From: an uncultured Acidobacteriota bacterium
Lineage (GTDB): Bacteria; Acidobacteriota; Thermoanaerobaculia; Gp7-AA8
Reading direction: 5' to 3'
Assembly: GCA_946887105.1 (NCBI GenBank)
Contig: CAMPKJ010000047.1
Span: 1-24,732, forward strand
DNA: 24,732 nt
Positions 7,538 through 14,488 of the stretch are shown here, in pieces (the stretch's first letter is position 1; the number at the start of each line of letters is the position of its first letter). The notes below the pieces were generated by a model. The model had not been told where the DNA came from, did no database searches, and saw only the letters and a program-made list of their open reading frames with translations. A program made the position numbers and the translations under genes.

Positions 7538-8293
7538 TCAGCGCATCGCGCGGCGCTGTGCGACGGTGGCGATGAACGCGAACAACACCGCCAGCAAGCG
7601 CATGGCCTCGAGGATCGCGGTGCTGGCATGCGCCGCGACCGGCGGCTGCAGCGCCCACCAGACGTCGTACAGGAGCCACGCCACCTCGCTCGCGGCGAGA
7701 TAGATCCACGTGTGCATCAGCAGCCCGCCGCGCATTGCGAACGCGGAGAGCGCCAGCGGCACGATCAGCGACAGACCGACGATATCGCCGGCGGTCGAGA
7801 TCAGCAGAACCGGATTCGGCTCGGCGGACGTCAATGCCTTGACCAGCGGAAACCCGCCGACGATGACCGCGATGGCGACGCCGGCGATGGTGGAGGTGAT
7901 CTGTGCGCCGCGGGAGACCGGCGCGGTCAGCCCGGTCGCGCGCCACGCAAGGACGAACAGCAGCAGCGCCAGCGCAATGGCGACGTTCTGTGCGATGACC
8001 AGCCCATTGGAGAGCGCCGGCGGCAGCACGATGGACGGATCGAAGTAGCCGGCCAGCCGCGTCCCATGCCGAACGGCGGACAACGCGTATCCGAGTCCGA
8101 TGAACAGCCACGACTTCAGCAGGCGATCGCCGGCCGAAAACTTCGACGCGGTGATGAATCCGCTGACACCGGTGAGGACCAGCGCGATGACCAGCAGGAG
8201 ACGATAGAAGCGCGGCGCGGTCTCGGCATCCAGCGCAATGCCGCAAAGGGCGAGCAGCGCGGCGGCAACCGGAATGAGGATCAGGCGTTTCAG
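7538..8293 (-). CDS. Multi-pass membrane protein, probable CTG start
   Basis: 251 residues if started at 8293. About eight hydrophobic segments are seen, such as LILIPVAAALLALCGIAL, FYRLLLVIALVLTGVSGF, IAQNVAIALALLLFVLAW, IAGVAIAVIVGGFPL, LSLIVPLALSAFAM and WLLYDVWWAL. I do not recognise the family. The only standard alternative start is TTG at 8083, which would discard two or three clear membrane helices that are open in frame upstream. The CTG at 8291-8293 overlaps the preceding stop as CTGA, the same geometry as the ATGA overlaps elsewhere here, and gives an N-terminus beginning (M)KRLILIPVAAA. No ATG or GTG lies in that upstream stretch of the frame. Existence is confident; the start is an inference. 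Confidence 0.7.
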   Translation of the reverse strand: MKRLILIPVAAALLALCGIALDAETAPRFYRLLLVIALVLTGVSGFITASKFSAGDRLLKSWLFIGLGYALSAVRHGTRLAGYFDPSIVLPPALSNGLVIAQNVAIALALLLFVLAWRATGLTAPVSRGAQITSTIAGVAIAVIVGGFPLVKALTSAEPNPVLLISTAGDIVGLSLIVPLALSAFAMRGGLLMHTWIYLAASEVAWLLYDVWWALQPPVAAHASTAILEAMRLLAVLFAFIATVAQRRAMR

Positions 8294-8541
8294 AGAGACA
8301 GCTCCTTGCGGATCTCGTCCGTGACTTTCTCCGCGGTCGCTTTCCCGAGCAGCGTGCGCAGCGTCGGCCCGAGCGCCTCCAGGACAGCCGGAACCTGCGT
8401 ACGCGTGACGTGATCGGCATCCGTGCCGGCGGCCTGTTTGGCCATCATCTGCACGGCGTTCCTGGCGGTGAACGGGCCGAGGTATTGTGCGAGCTTCTCG
8501 CGCACGACGTCGGCGGGCGGTCTGGCGTGAGTGACGGTCAT
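8290..8541 (-). CDS. Small 83-residue protein of unknown function
   Basis: A soluble, probably all-helical protein. It starts MTVTHARPPADVVREKLAQY and contains LGPFTARNAVQMMAK, then a segment LGPTLRTLLGKATAEKV and ends KELSL. The double Leu-Gly-Pro pattern followed by a helix recalls C-terminal modules I associate with uncharacterised bacterial signalling proteins, but I cannot name a family. The ATG at 8541 is chosen because a good promoter (8561-8589) ends about 12 nt upstream; a longer frame reaching 8724 would run through that promoter. It is coupled to the downstream membrane protein by a 4-bp overlap, so the two may work together. Confidence 0.65.
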   Translation of the reverse strand: MTVTHARPPADVVREKLAQYLGPFTARNAVQMMAKQAAGTDADHVTRTQVPAVLEALGPTLRTLLGKATAEKVTDEIRKELSL

Positions 8542-8560
8542 ATGGATCCGGAGCGCAGCA

Positions 8561-8589
8561 AGTATGCAGGTCAGGAACTTTGCAATCAA
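8561..8589 (-). promoter_or_regulatory. Promoter for the 8541 gene: TTGATT-17-CATACT
   Basis: On the minus strand TTGATT (8584-8589) and CATACT (8561-8566) are 17 bp apart. This gives a short leader of about 12 nt before the ATG at 8541. It is divergent from the promoter at 8603-8631. Confidence 0.6.
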
Positions 8590-8602
8590 GTGCAATTCAT
8601 GC

Positions 8603-8633
8603 TTGACGCATAATGATCGCTCTGGCATTATGC
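8603..8633 (+). promoter_or_regulatory. Promoter TTGACG-17-CATTAT with an 8-bp inverted repeat
   Basis: TTGACG (8603-8608) and CATTAT (8626-8631) are 17 bp apart. GCATAATG (8608-8615) and CATTATGC (8626-8633) form a perfect inverted repeat with a 10-bp centre, covering the spacer and -10. That placement is typical of a repressor operator. The expected start is near 8638. Confidence 0.6.
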
Positions 8634-8644
8634 GCGACTCAATC

Positions 8645-8746
8645 ATGACCAAACACCAATACCGCTGCCTCGAAACATTGCGCCCCGCGTCCGACGCGGG
8701 CGTGCGCGCGTTCGACCGCGGCACCGGAGGTGCCGTGAGACTGTAG
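8645..8746 (+). CDS. Possible 33-residue peptide in the short transcript
   Basis: ATG at 8645 lies about 7 nt after the predicted transcription start, so it could be read leaderless. The peptide begins MTKHQYRCLETLRPASDAG and ends with a basic AVRL. There is no Shine-Dalgarno sequence, and half the ORF overlaps the RNA hairpins. It has no recognisable motif and no run of one amino acid that would mark it as an attenuator peptide. It may be fortuitous. Confidence 0.25.
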   Translation: MTKHQYRCLETLRPASDAGVRAFDRGTGGAVRL

Positions 8747-8771
8747 ATTCAGTACGAATCCCGCTCTCACG

Positions 8772-8810
8772 AGCCCCTTCGGTGATTTCCCCGAAGGGGC
8801 TTTTTGTTTT
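8772..8810 (+). terminator. Strong rho-independent terminator
   Basis: AGCCCCTTCGG (8772-8782) pairs perfectly with CCGAAGGGGCT (8791-8801), followed by TTTTTGTTTT. Confidence 0.92.
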
Positions 8811-8940
8811 GGTTTTTGATCGTGTACCGAATTTCGGCGATGAACATCGTCCGGGTCCGGCGGCGCGCAGTGTCTCTTGAAACGGGTCACGACTGCGCGT
8901 TCCGCATACGGGTTCTGACGAAGGAGGGTGCGAGTCGCAC

Positions 8941-9013
8941 CATTGTGTAGCTCATTGGATAGAGCACAGGACTAAGGATCCTGCAGTAGCGGGTTCGAAT
9001 CCCGTCACAACAA
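8941..9013 (+). tRNA. tRNA-like gene: arginine-type body, anticodon AAG, imperfect acceptor stem
   Basis: The cloverleaf can be drawn: D stem GCTC/GAGC with loop ATTGGATA; anticodon stem CAGGA/TCCTG with loop CTAAGGA; 5-nt variable loop CAGTA; T arm GCGGG-TTCGAAT-CCCGT. The acceptor strands CATTGTG and CACAACA pair at five of seven positions; the outer two (C-A, A-C) do not, and no CCA is encoded. The D loop with A20 is typical of tRNA-Arg. The anticodon loop differs from the usual arginine loop CTACGGA by one base, giving AAG (a leucine anticodon) in a class I body, whereas leucine tRNAs are class II. It may be a decaying tRNA-Arg(ACG) copy or an altered tRNA. Confidence 0.6.
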
Positions 9014-9036
9014 AGCCCTGTCAAGGCTTTCGCTTT
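9012..9036 (+). terminator. Weak terminator-like hairpin after the tRNA-like gene
   Basis: AAAGCC (9012-9017) pairs with GGCTTT (9025-9030) around CTGTCAA, followed by CGCTTTCG rather than a pure T-run. Confidence 0.4.
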
Positions 9037-9338
9037 CGAGCAACGACGACTGACCGCCGTAAGTGGTCACCGGCCGCGGGGATCGGCCGCGCAACGTCTG
9101 CCGGCGCAGCAGCATCGCGCATCGGCAAGCGCTGTACGGAGCCCTGCAGCGCGCGTGCAGTGCCGCGGAAACGCGCGCCGCATTATGAGTACGGCGGCGT
9201 GAAAGCGGTAACGGCGCGGCGCTCCGCTTCGCAGGCGTGACCTGCGCGGACCGCAAACCGCGGCCGGTTCTCTATTACGACTACAGAATTCCGCTGACTG
9301 CAGCGGCGGAGTGCAATCCAAAGAAGGAGGTACCGCAA
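9037..9338. other. Non-coding gap before the slipin gene
   Basis: About 300 bp with no convincing gene on either strand. Open frames here are short and lack start signals. No clear -35/-10 pair was found. The only definite element is the slipin ribosome binding site AAGGAGG at 9324-9330. Confidence 0.5.
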
Positions 9339-10439
9339 ATGATTCATCGAATGAAAATCAAGCCGCACGAGCGCGGTCTGCTCTTCCGCGAGGGCGAGCC
9401 GATCGCAGTGCTGCGGCCGGGCGTGCACTGGTACCTCGATCCGCTCCTGAAACTCAGGCTGCAGATCGTGTCGCCGCGGGATCCGTGGCTGGTGCACAAG
9501 GACCTGGAGCTCATTGTGAAGTCGGGCATTCTCGGCAATGAAGCCGTCGTGCTCGATCTCCGCGACCATGAGCGCGCGCTGGTCTGGATCGACAAGCGTT
9601 TCGACCGCATTGTGGACAAGGGCCTGTACGCGCTCTGGACCACCGAGCACGACGTGCGCGTGGAGATCGTCGACGCACGGCCGATGCAGCTCGTGCACAC
9701 CGACCTGCCGGTCATTGTGCGTCATGACCGGGCCGGGGCCATGCTGGAGGTGCTGAACGTCGAGCCGGGTCACGCCGGTCTCTGGTTCCGCGATGGTGCG
9801 TACCAGGCCACGCTCGCCCCGGGTATGTACGCGTTCTGGAAAAACGCCGGAAAGCTGAAGCTCTACGACGTCGACCTGAAGGAGCTCGTACTGGACATCA
9901 GCGGTCAGGACATCATGACCGCCGACAAGGTCACGCTGCGTCTCAATGCGCTGGTCACGTACAGGATCACCGATCCGCTGAAGTCGGTCCTGGAGGTGGA
10001 CGGCGCAGGTCAGGCACTGTACCGCGCCGTGCAGCTCGCACTGCGCGAGGCGGTCGGTGCAAAGGAGCTGGACACGCTGCTGGCCGGTAAGGAAGCGCTC
10101 GCACGCGAGCTCGCGCAGATGATTGCGCAGCGCGCGAACGAGCTGGGCATCACTGTAGTGAGCACCGGTATCCGGGACATCATCCTGCCGGGCGACATGA
10201 AGGACCTGATGAACCGCGTCACGGAGGCGAAGAAGGCCGCCGAGGCGTCGCTCATCACCCGCCGGGAGGAGACGGCGGCCATGCGCATGCAGGCCAATAC
10301 GGCAAAGATTCTCGAGTCCAGCCCGACGCTGATGAAGCTCAAGGAGCTCGAGGTGCTCGAGAAGGTCGCCAACAAGGCGAACCTGACCGTGCTCCTCGGC
10401 GAAGACGGTCTGGCCAACCGGATCGTGAAGCTGCTGTAA
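9339..10439 (+). CDS. Slipin / SPFH-domain protein
   Basis: 366 residues. SPFH/slipin proteins scaffold membrane microdomains and often work with proteases or stress systems. The N-terminal ~130 residues contain two copies of the 'GLLFREGE... LRPGVHWYLDP' type motif (RGLLFREGEPIAVLRPGVHW at ~11-30 and GLWFRDGAYQATLAPGMYAF near 147-166). The core follows: ISGQDIMTADKVTLRLNALV, VDGAGQALYRAVQLALRE and ISTG-type strand VVSTGIRDIILPGDMKDLMN. An EAKKAAEASLITRREETAAM coiled coil comes next, then a C-terminus ending LLGEDGLANRIVKLL. No transmembrane segment is visible, so membrane contact would be peripheral. The ATG at 9339 is fixed by AAGGAGG 8 nt upstream; the frame extends further upstream but without a start signal. 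Confidence 0.88.
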   Translation: MIHRMKIKPHERGLLFREGEPIAVLRPGVHWYLDPLLKLRLQIVSPRDPWLVHKDLELIVKSGILGNEAVVLDLRDHERALVWIDKRFDRIVDKGLYALWTTEHDVRVEIVDARPMQLVHTDLPVIVRHDRAGAMLEVLNVEPGHAGLWFRDGAYQATLAPGMYAFWKNAGKLKLYDVDLKELVLDISGQDIMTADKVTLRLNALVTYRITDPLKSVLEVDGAGQALYRAVQLALREAVGAKELDTLLAGKEALARELAQMIAQRANELGITVVSTGIRDIILPGDMKDLMNRVTEAKKAAEASLITRREETAAMRMQANTAKILESSPTLMKLKELEVLEKVANKANLTVLLGEDGLANRIVKLL

Positions 10440-10444
10440 CGCGG

Positions 10445-10475
10445 GAGGGGCGGGCGAAACGCGCGCCCGCCCCTC
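10445..10475 (+). terminator. Long GC hairpin after the slipin gene
   Basis: GAGGGGCGGGCG (10445-10456) pairs perfectly with CGCCCGCCCCTC (10464-10475) around a 7-nt loop, 5 bp after the stop. There is no T-run, so it may act as a 3'-end stabiliser or an intrinsic terminator of the U-less type. Confidence 0.6.
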
Positions 10476-10510
10476 AATGGATCGCGATTGCGCCTTGACG
10501 GCAGGGCGGG

Positions 10511-10516
10511 TATGCT
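10511..10516 (+). promoter_or_regulatory. -10 hexamer TATGCT, 8 nt before the secreted-protein ATG
   Basis: TATGCT is followed by 8 nt and ATG at 10525. TTGACG at 10495-10500 is too close (10 bp) to be its -35. Confidence 0.35.
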
Positions 10517-10524
10517 GTTATCGC

Positions 10525-11937
10525 ATGCACGCGATGGTCGAAACCTTCTCACGCTTACGCTATATCAGCATACGAGCGGCGACGTTCGCCGTCATCCTGC
10601 TCGCTTTCTCCGCCGGCGCCGCCTCCCCCACCGCCGTCAAAAACGACGATAGCTGCGATCTCGGTCACGCTCCCGCGGCCACACTCCTGCTCCCGTATTT
10701 CGAGGTGGACCTCGAAGATCGCACCGGCGACACGACACTGTTCACGATCACCAACGTCACGAACATCGAGCGGATCGCACGCGTGACGCTCTGGACGGAT
10801 CTGGCGTATCCCGTGATCACCTTCAACGTCTATCTGACCGGCTATGACGTGCAGAGCTTCAATCTGTGGGACATCGTGGCAGGACAAGGAATTGCCTTAC
10901 CAGGCGGCACGGGCACTGTTGTGTCGAACACCGGAGACCGGTCTGGTCCGAATAGCCGTCTCGATCTGTCGAATTGCCGCATCATTTCGTCTCACATCGA
11001 CGCAGCCACGCTCGAGCGGATGCAACAGGCCTTCACCCTCGGACAGATCGATGGCGTCTGCAACGAGGTTGGAGGAACTCACCAGCACGCAGTCGGCTAT
11101 GCGACGATCGACGTGGTCGGCAACTGCGCCAACAACGGGCCGGCGGATGCCGCGTACTTCACCGAGGACATCCGCTATGACAACGTGCTGATTGGTGACT
11201 ACCAGCACGTGAATGGATCCGAGAACTTCGCACAGGGAGGTCCGATGGTGCACATCCGGGCCATTCCCGAGGGACGTACGCCACAAACGCGATCGCTGTT
11301 CCCCACACGATTCAGCCAGACGTTTTATGGCCGCTTGCAGCCCGCCGCGCAACCTCTACTGGACGCGCGTCAACCCCTTCCGAGCGTCTTTGCGGCGCGC
11401 TGGATCAATGGCGGGACCGGCGATTTCCAAACCTCCTTCAGGATCTGGCGTCAGGGAGTGAGCGCGGCATCCGCGAATTGCGCGGATTATGAAGACAATG
11501 AACGACCCGTCGCGGAGTCCATCGTGTTCGACGAGCACGAGAACGGTGAAGGAAGCGCTCCGGAATCATGCGACATCACCTGCATCGGAGTCGAGCCGAT
11601 CTCGCTGCGCCCGTCGGCCAGTATCGATGTCGAGCCGGGATCGGAAACGTTTCCCCAGGCGATCCTGTCAGCGGCGACGAGCGGCTGGGTTTACGTGAAC
11701 CTCGATGATGATGACGCCGCCACGCTCGGAGCCCCTCAGGCCTGGGTGATCGCGACCATGCGCGCCGAGGGGAGATATTCGGTCGACTTCGACGCCGCCT
11801 GGCTCGGAAACGGATGCTCTCCGTTCGTGCCAATGACCAGTTACTCGGATCCCTCGCTGCCTCCTCCCGGAAACGCGACCACGCCGACTCATCCGAACGC
11901 CGTTCTGCCCGGTCCGGCAGCCGACGTAAATCCGTGA
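10525..11937 (+). CDS. Secreted protein of an uncharacterised, probably acidobacterial family
   Basis: 470 residues. The N-terminus has a signal peptide (basic RLRYISIRA, hydrophobic TFAVILLAFSAGAAS). The mature start SCDLGHAPAATLLLPYFEVD, then TTLFTITNVTN, RVTLWTDLAYPVITFNVYLTGYDVQ, resembles a family of exported beta-rich proteins I remember from Acidobacteriota genomes with no known function. Eight or so cysteines suggest disulphides (for example SNCRI, DGVCNEV, GNCANN, SANCADYED, ESCDITC, GNGCSPF). The C-terminal tail is Pro/Asn rich and disordered. No catalytic motif is recognised. The ATG at 10525 is preferred over the upstream frame start because it begins just before the signal peptide. 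Role likely extracellular or outer surface. Confidence 0.7.
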   Translation: MHAMVETFSRLRYISIRAATFAVILLAFSAGAASPTAVKNDDSCDLGHAPAATLLLPYFEVDLEDRTGDTTLFTITNVTNIERIARVTLWTDLAYPVITFNVYLTGYDVQSFNLWDIVAGQGIALPGGTGTVVSNTGDRSGPNSRLDLSNCRIISSHIDAATLERMQQAFTLGQIDGVCNEVGGTHQHAVGYATIDVVGNCANNGPADAAYFTEDIRYDNVLIGDYQHVNGSENFAQGGPMVHIRAIPEGRTPQTRSLFPTRFSQTFYGRLQPAAQPLLDARQPLPSVFAARWINGGTGDFQTSFRIWRQGVSAASANCADYEDNERPVAESIVFDEHENGEGSAPESCDITCIGVEPISLRPSASIDVEPGSETFPQAILSAATSGWVYVNLDDDDAATLGAPQAWVIATMRAEGRYSVDFDAAWLGNGCSPFVPMTSYSDPSLPPPGNATTPTHPNAVLPGPAADVNP

Positions 11938-11946
11938 TGCGCACGC

Positions 11947-11952
11947 TATGAT
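11947..11952 (+). promoter_or_regulatory. -10 hexamer TATGAT, 6 nt before the alcohol dehydrogenase ATG
   Basis: TATGAT, CTGCGG, ATG. It starts 10 bp after the stop of the previous gene, with no Shine-Dalgarno sequence, consistent with a leaderless mRNA. Confidence 0.55.
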
Positions 11953-11958
11953 CTGCGG

Positions 11959-12990
11959 ATGCACGCCATCCGTCTGATCGAGGCGACACAGCCACTGCGA
12001 TTCATCAATTTGCCCGACCCGTCTCCCGGCGCGGGAGAGATCGTCGTCGACGTCCAGCGCACCGGAATCTGTCACACCGACGCGCATTACCGCGCCGGCA
12101 CCGGAAAGGTGAACCTGCCGGTGACGCTGGGACATGAAATCGCGGGAGTGGTCTCCGCCATCGGCGACGGCGTGACGGATTTGCGCGAAGGGCAGCGCGT
12201 CGCGCTGCACTATCTCGTCAGCTGCGGAACATGCGCGCGCTGCAAACGGCACGGCGAGCAGTTCTGCGCCACGGGCGAAATGCTCGGCAAGGAACGCGAC
12301 GGCGGGTATGCACAACGGATCGTCGTCCCCGCGATCAACGCCATTCCGATTCCCGGCGAGGTGAGCTCCGACGTCGCGGCGATCATGATGTGCTCCACCG
12401 CCACCGCCTATCACGCGCTGCGCCTCGGCGGCATCCAGAAAGGCGACTCCGTCGCGGTCCTCGGCTTCGGCGGTCTGGGCGTTTCCGCCGTGCAGCTCGC
12501 GCGCGCGCTCGGCGCGTCCACTGTGTATGCCGTCGACGTCGTGCCGGAGAAACTCGCGGTCGCGGAGAAATTCGGCGCCATCCCGCTCGATGCGCGTGAA
12601 ACGCCGGTACACAAAGCGATTCTCGGCGCCACAGACGGCCGCGGCGTCGACGTCGCGGTCGAATTCACCGGCAATGCGAACGTCGCTCACGGCGGCCTGC
12701 GATCGCTGTCGCCGGGCGGACGCCTGATGATCGTGGCCATCAATCTCCGCTCGCTGCAGTTCGATCCCTTCACGGACCTGCTCGTACGCGAACGGCGCAT
12801 CATCGGCTGCTCCGATCACACGCGCGCCGAATTGGTCGAGCTGATGGAGCTCGCGCGCACCGGCGCCATCGATCTGTCGGGCGCCATCACACGCACCGTG
12901 CCTTTCGAAGCGGGCGCGGTCAATGGCGTACTGGACGATCTCGAGCGCGGCAGCAGCCATCTACGGACCGTCATCGCCGTCAATGGCTGA
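11959..12990 (+). CDS. Zinc-dependent alcohol dehydrogenase (MDR family)
   Basis: 343 residues, standard length for the medium-chain dehydrogenase/reductase family, which oxidises alcohols or reduces aldehydes with NAD(P). Catalytic zinc ligands are C38 (GICHTDAHY) and H59/E60 (LGHEIAG), with C145 in MMCSTATAYHAL as the likely third ligand. The structural zinc lobe has four cysteines, C89, C92, C95 and C103. The cofactor site is GFGGLG at 169-174, with VDVV downstream; an acidic residue after the second strand would favour NAD. The substrate cannot be assigned. The gene stands apart from its neighbours on the same strand, with a -10 hexamer 6 nt before its ATG. Confidence 0.92.
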   Translation: MHAIRLIEATQPLRFINLPDPSPGAGEIVVDVQRTGICHTDAHYRAGTGKVNLPVTLGHEIAGVVSAIGDGVTDLREGQRVALHYLVSCGTCARCKRHGEQFCATGEMLGKERDGGYAQRIVVPAINAIPIPGEVSSDVAAIMMCSTATAYHALRLGGIQKGDSVAVLGFGGLGVSAVQLARALGASTVYAVDVVPEKLAVAEKFGAIPLDARETPVHKAILGATDGRGVDVAVEFTGNANVAHGGLRSLSPGGRLMIVAINLRSLQFDPFTDLLVRERRIIGCSDHTRAELVELMELARTGAIDLSGAITRTVPFEAGAVNGVLDDLERGSSHLRTVIAVNG

Positions 12991-13044
12991 TTCCGGCTGT
13001 TGATTTCTGCATACATGTTGCACGTTCGCCGTTCGGGGTGACGA

Positions 13045-13761
13045 ATGGCGAATACACGAAAACTGCACGATCGAAGAATTGCAGTGCTTGCAGCGGATGG
13101 ATTCGAAAAAGCTGAGCTGACCATCCCAGTCAAGGCATTGCGCGCGGCTGGAGCGGACGTCGAGGTCATTTCGCTGCGGCACGGGCGGATCCGCGGAGTC
13201 AATCTGCACGAGCCTGCCTCGCGTGTCCACGTCGATCGGGTCATCGACGAGGCCGAGGCCGCCGATTATGACGCGCTGTTCGTTCCGGGCGGATTCATCA
13301 GTCCCGATCTGTTGCGTCAGTCGGCACGGGCTCGCGCGTTCGTGCGCGCTTTCAATGCGGCCGGAAAACCGATCGCGTCGCTGTGCCATGGACCCTGGGT
13401 CCTGGCGTCGGCGGAATTGCTGCAGGGCAGAACGATCACGTCTTGGCCGGGCATTCGCGACGACATGGTCAACTCCGGTGCGGTCTGGCTGGATCAGGAC
13501 GTGGTCATCGACGGAAATCTGGTCACCAGCCGCGGACCGCAGGATCTGGTGCCGTTCATCGAGGCGATGATCGACCTGTTCGCCGGCACTGTGAGCGCCT
13601 CGCGCATGAGCCGCGCCGTCATTTCCTCGCCGCGCCGCAATGAGCCTCCGCAATTGATGCTCACCACGATGAAGTGGATGCCGCGGCCGTCCTTACGCAC
13701 CGCGGTGGTCCTCGGCGCTGCCGCAATCGGATTCCTGGCCGTCAATCGCCGGGCTGCATAG
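13045..13761 (+). CDS. DJ-1/PfpI-family protein with C-terminal membrane anchor
   Basis: 238 residues. Residues 9-~180 are a DJ-1/PfpI (class I glutamine amidotransferase-like) domain: RIAVLAADGFEKAEL with the conserved glutamate, FVPGGF at 79-84, and the nucleophile elbow ASLCHGPWVL with C114/H115. Family members act as proteases, deglycases or stress chaperones; the closest type here would be general-stress PfpI. Unlike those (~170-190 aa) it has a ~55-residue extension: a Ser/Arg/Pro-rich linker and a hydrophobic stretch TAVVLGAAAIGFLAV (~219-233) ending NRRAA, which looks like a tail anchor. No strong Shine-Dalgarno sequence precedes the ATG. It sits 54 bp after the alcohol dehydrogenase. 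Confidence 0.87.
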   Translation: MANTRKLHDRRIAVLAADGFEKAELTIPVKALRAAGADVEVISLRHGRIRGVNLHEPASRVHVDRVIDEAEAADYDALFVPGGFISPDLLRQSARARAFVRAFNAAGKPIASLCHGPWVLASAELLQGRTITSWPGIRDDMVNSGAVWLDQDVVIDGNLVTSRGPQDLVPFIEAMIDLFAGTVSASRMSRAVISSPRRNEPPQLMLTTMKWMPRPSLRTAVVLGAAAIGFLAVNRRAA

Positions 13762-13775
13762 CAAAGGGAGACTTC

Positions 13776-13910
13776 ATGCCTGAAAAGAAAACGCGCATTG
13801 TGAAATCGAAGAGCGGCACAGAAGAACGCGACGCGCCGAAACGCGCCGGATCGACTGCCAAGCCTGCCGCCGCATCGCGGTACAGCACACAGCTGAAGAA
13901 AGCGCCCTAG
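13776..13910 (+). CDS. Small basic protein, 44 residues
   Basis: Begins MPEKKTRIVKSKSGTEERD and ends TQLKKAP. It is rich in Lys, Arg, Ala and Ser, probably disordered. AAAGGGAG lies just upstream of the ATG at a good distance, which is strong support given how few genes here have one. The start is 14 bp after the PfpI-like stop, so the two are probably co-transcribed. A nucleic-acid or membrane-surface role is possible from charge alone; function unknown. Confidence 0.6.
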   Translation: MPEKKTRIVKSKSGTEERDAPKRAGSTAKPAAASRYSTQLKKAP

Positions 13911-13923
13911 ACCAATTCGACCG

Positions 13924-14424
13924 TCACGCCGGCGGCTTCGGATCGGTCCCGCGCCAGAGATTCGACGTCTTCAACTGCGTCGCGCCCGTGGCTTTGGCGT
14001 AGAGAAAGAGCTGCATCTTGTACGCGGTGAGCCATTTCAGCGGCCCCTCGAGAACGGCAAACCCGAGGGGCAGCATGCCGCCGCCGGGCATCGGCGCCTC
14101 CTGCGTCCGCAGCGCCTCCTCGGACGTCGACGCGAAGAACTGCAGAATCTCCTGCTTCTGCCGCTCCATCGCCGCCGGAAACTCCTCCGCCGGCATGTTC
14201 TCGACGCGCTCGCGGTATCCGGCGAACAACTTCCAGTCCTTGTGCACCATGCAATGAATGCCCGCGCTCGCACAAACCGCGAGATACCGCAGCAACGCGA
14301 CCGTCGTCCGCTGCTCCGCCGACGGCTGATACCCATACGCATCCGGCGAAAGCTTGGTGAAGAGATGAATGGCGATATCGCACTCCCGTGCGAAGCTCTG
14401 TGCGAGCTGGTCTTTGGTGATCAT
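13924..14424 (-). CDS. DinB-like four-helix protein
   Basis: 166 residues, mostly helical, starting MITKDQLAQSFARECDIAIH. The pattern (early His at H20, HCMVHKDWKLF near 57-67, MERQKQEILQFFASTSEEAL, a Gly/Pro loop APMPGGGMLPLG, then GPLKWLTAYKMQLFLYAKATG) fits the DinB/YfiT-like metal-dependent putative hydrolase superfamily, often thiol transferases in stress responses. I am not certain of the exact subfamily. The ATG at 14424 has TATGAT exactly 6 nt upstream; the open frame continues further but lacks any signal. It is divergent from the nucleotidyltransferase. Confidence 0.6.
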   Translation of the reverse strand: MITKDQLAQSFARECDIAIHLFTKLSPDAYGYQPSAEQRTTVALLRYLAVCASAGIHCMVHKDWKLFAGYRERVENMPAEEFPAAMERQKQEILQFFASTSEEALRTQEAPMPGGGMLPLGFAVLEGPLKWLTAYKMQLFLYAKATGATQLKTSNLWRGTDPKPPA

Positions 14425-14430
14425 CGGCGG

Positions 14431-14436
14431 ATCATA
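14431..14436 (-). promoter_or_regulatory. -10 hexamer TATGAT, 6 nt before the DinB-like ATG
   Basis: Minus strand reads TATGAT, CCGCCG, ATG. Confidence 0.5.
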
Positions 14437-14474
14437 TGCGGAGATCGCCCCGCGTGACCGACGCGCCCTCCTGC

Positions 14475-14480
14475 TATCCT
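14475..14480 (+). promoter_or_regulatory. -10-like hexamer TATCCT, 8 nt before the nucleotidyltransferase ATG
   Basis: TATCCT, 8 nt, ATG at 14489; no Shine-Dalgarno sequence. Confidence 0.35.
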
Positions 14481-14488
14481 CCATCCGG

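Larger units (their letters stand above)
8638..8810 (+). ncRNA. Candidate ~170-nt structured small RNA or leader transcript
   Basis: Bounded by the promoter at 8603-8631 and a strong terminator at 8772-8810. Between them are three small hairpins: CCCGCGT/ACGCGGG (8684-8700), CGGCACC/GGTGCCG (8719-8735) and GATTC/GAATC (8746-8760). It matches no RNA family I can recall (not 4.5S, tmRNA or 6S by motif). It also contains the 33-codon ORF listed next, so a small-peptide mRNA is an alternative. Confidence 0.45.
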
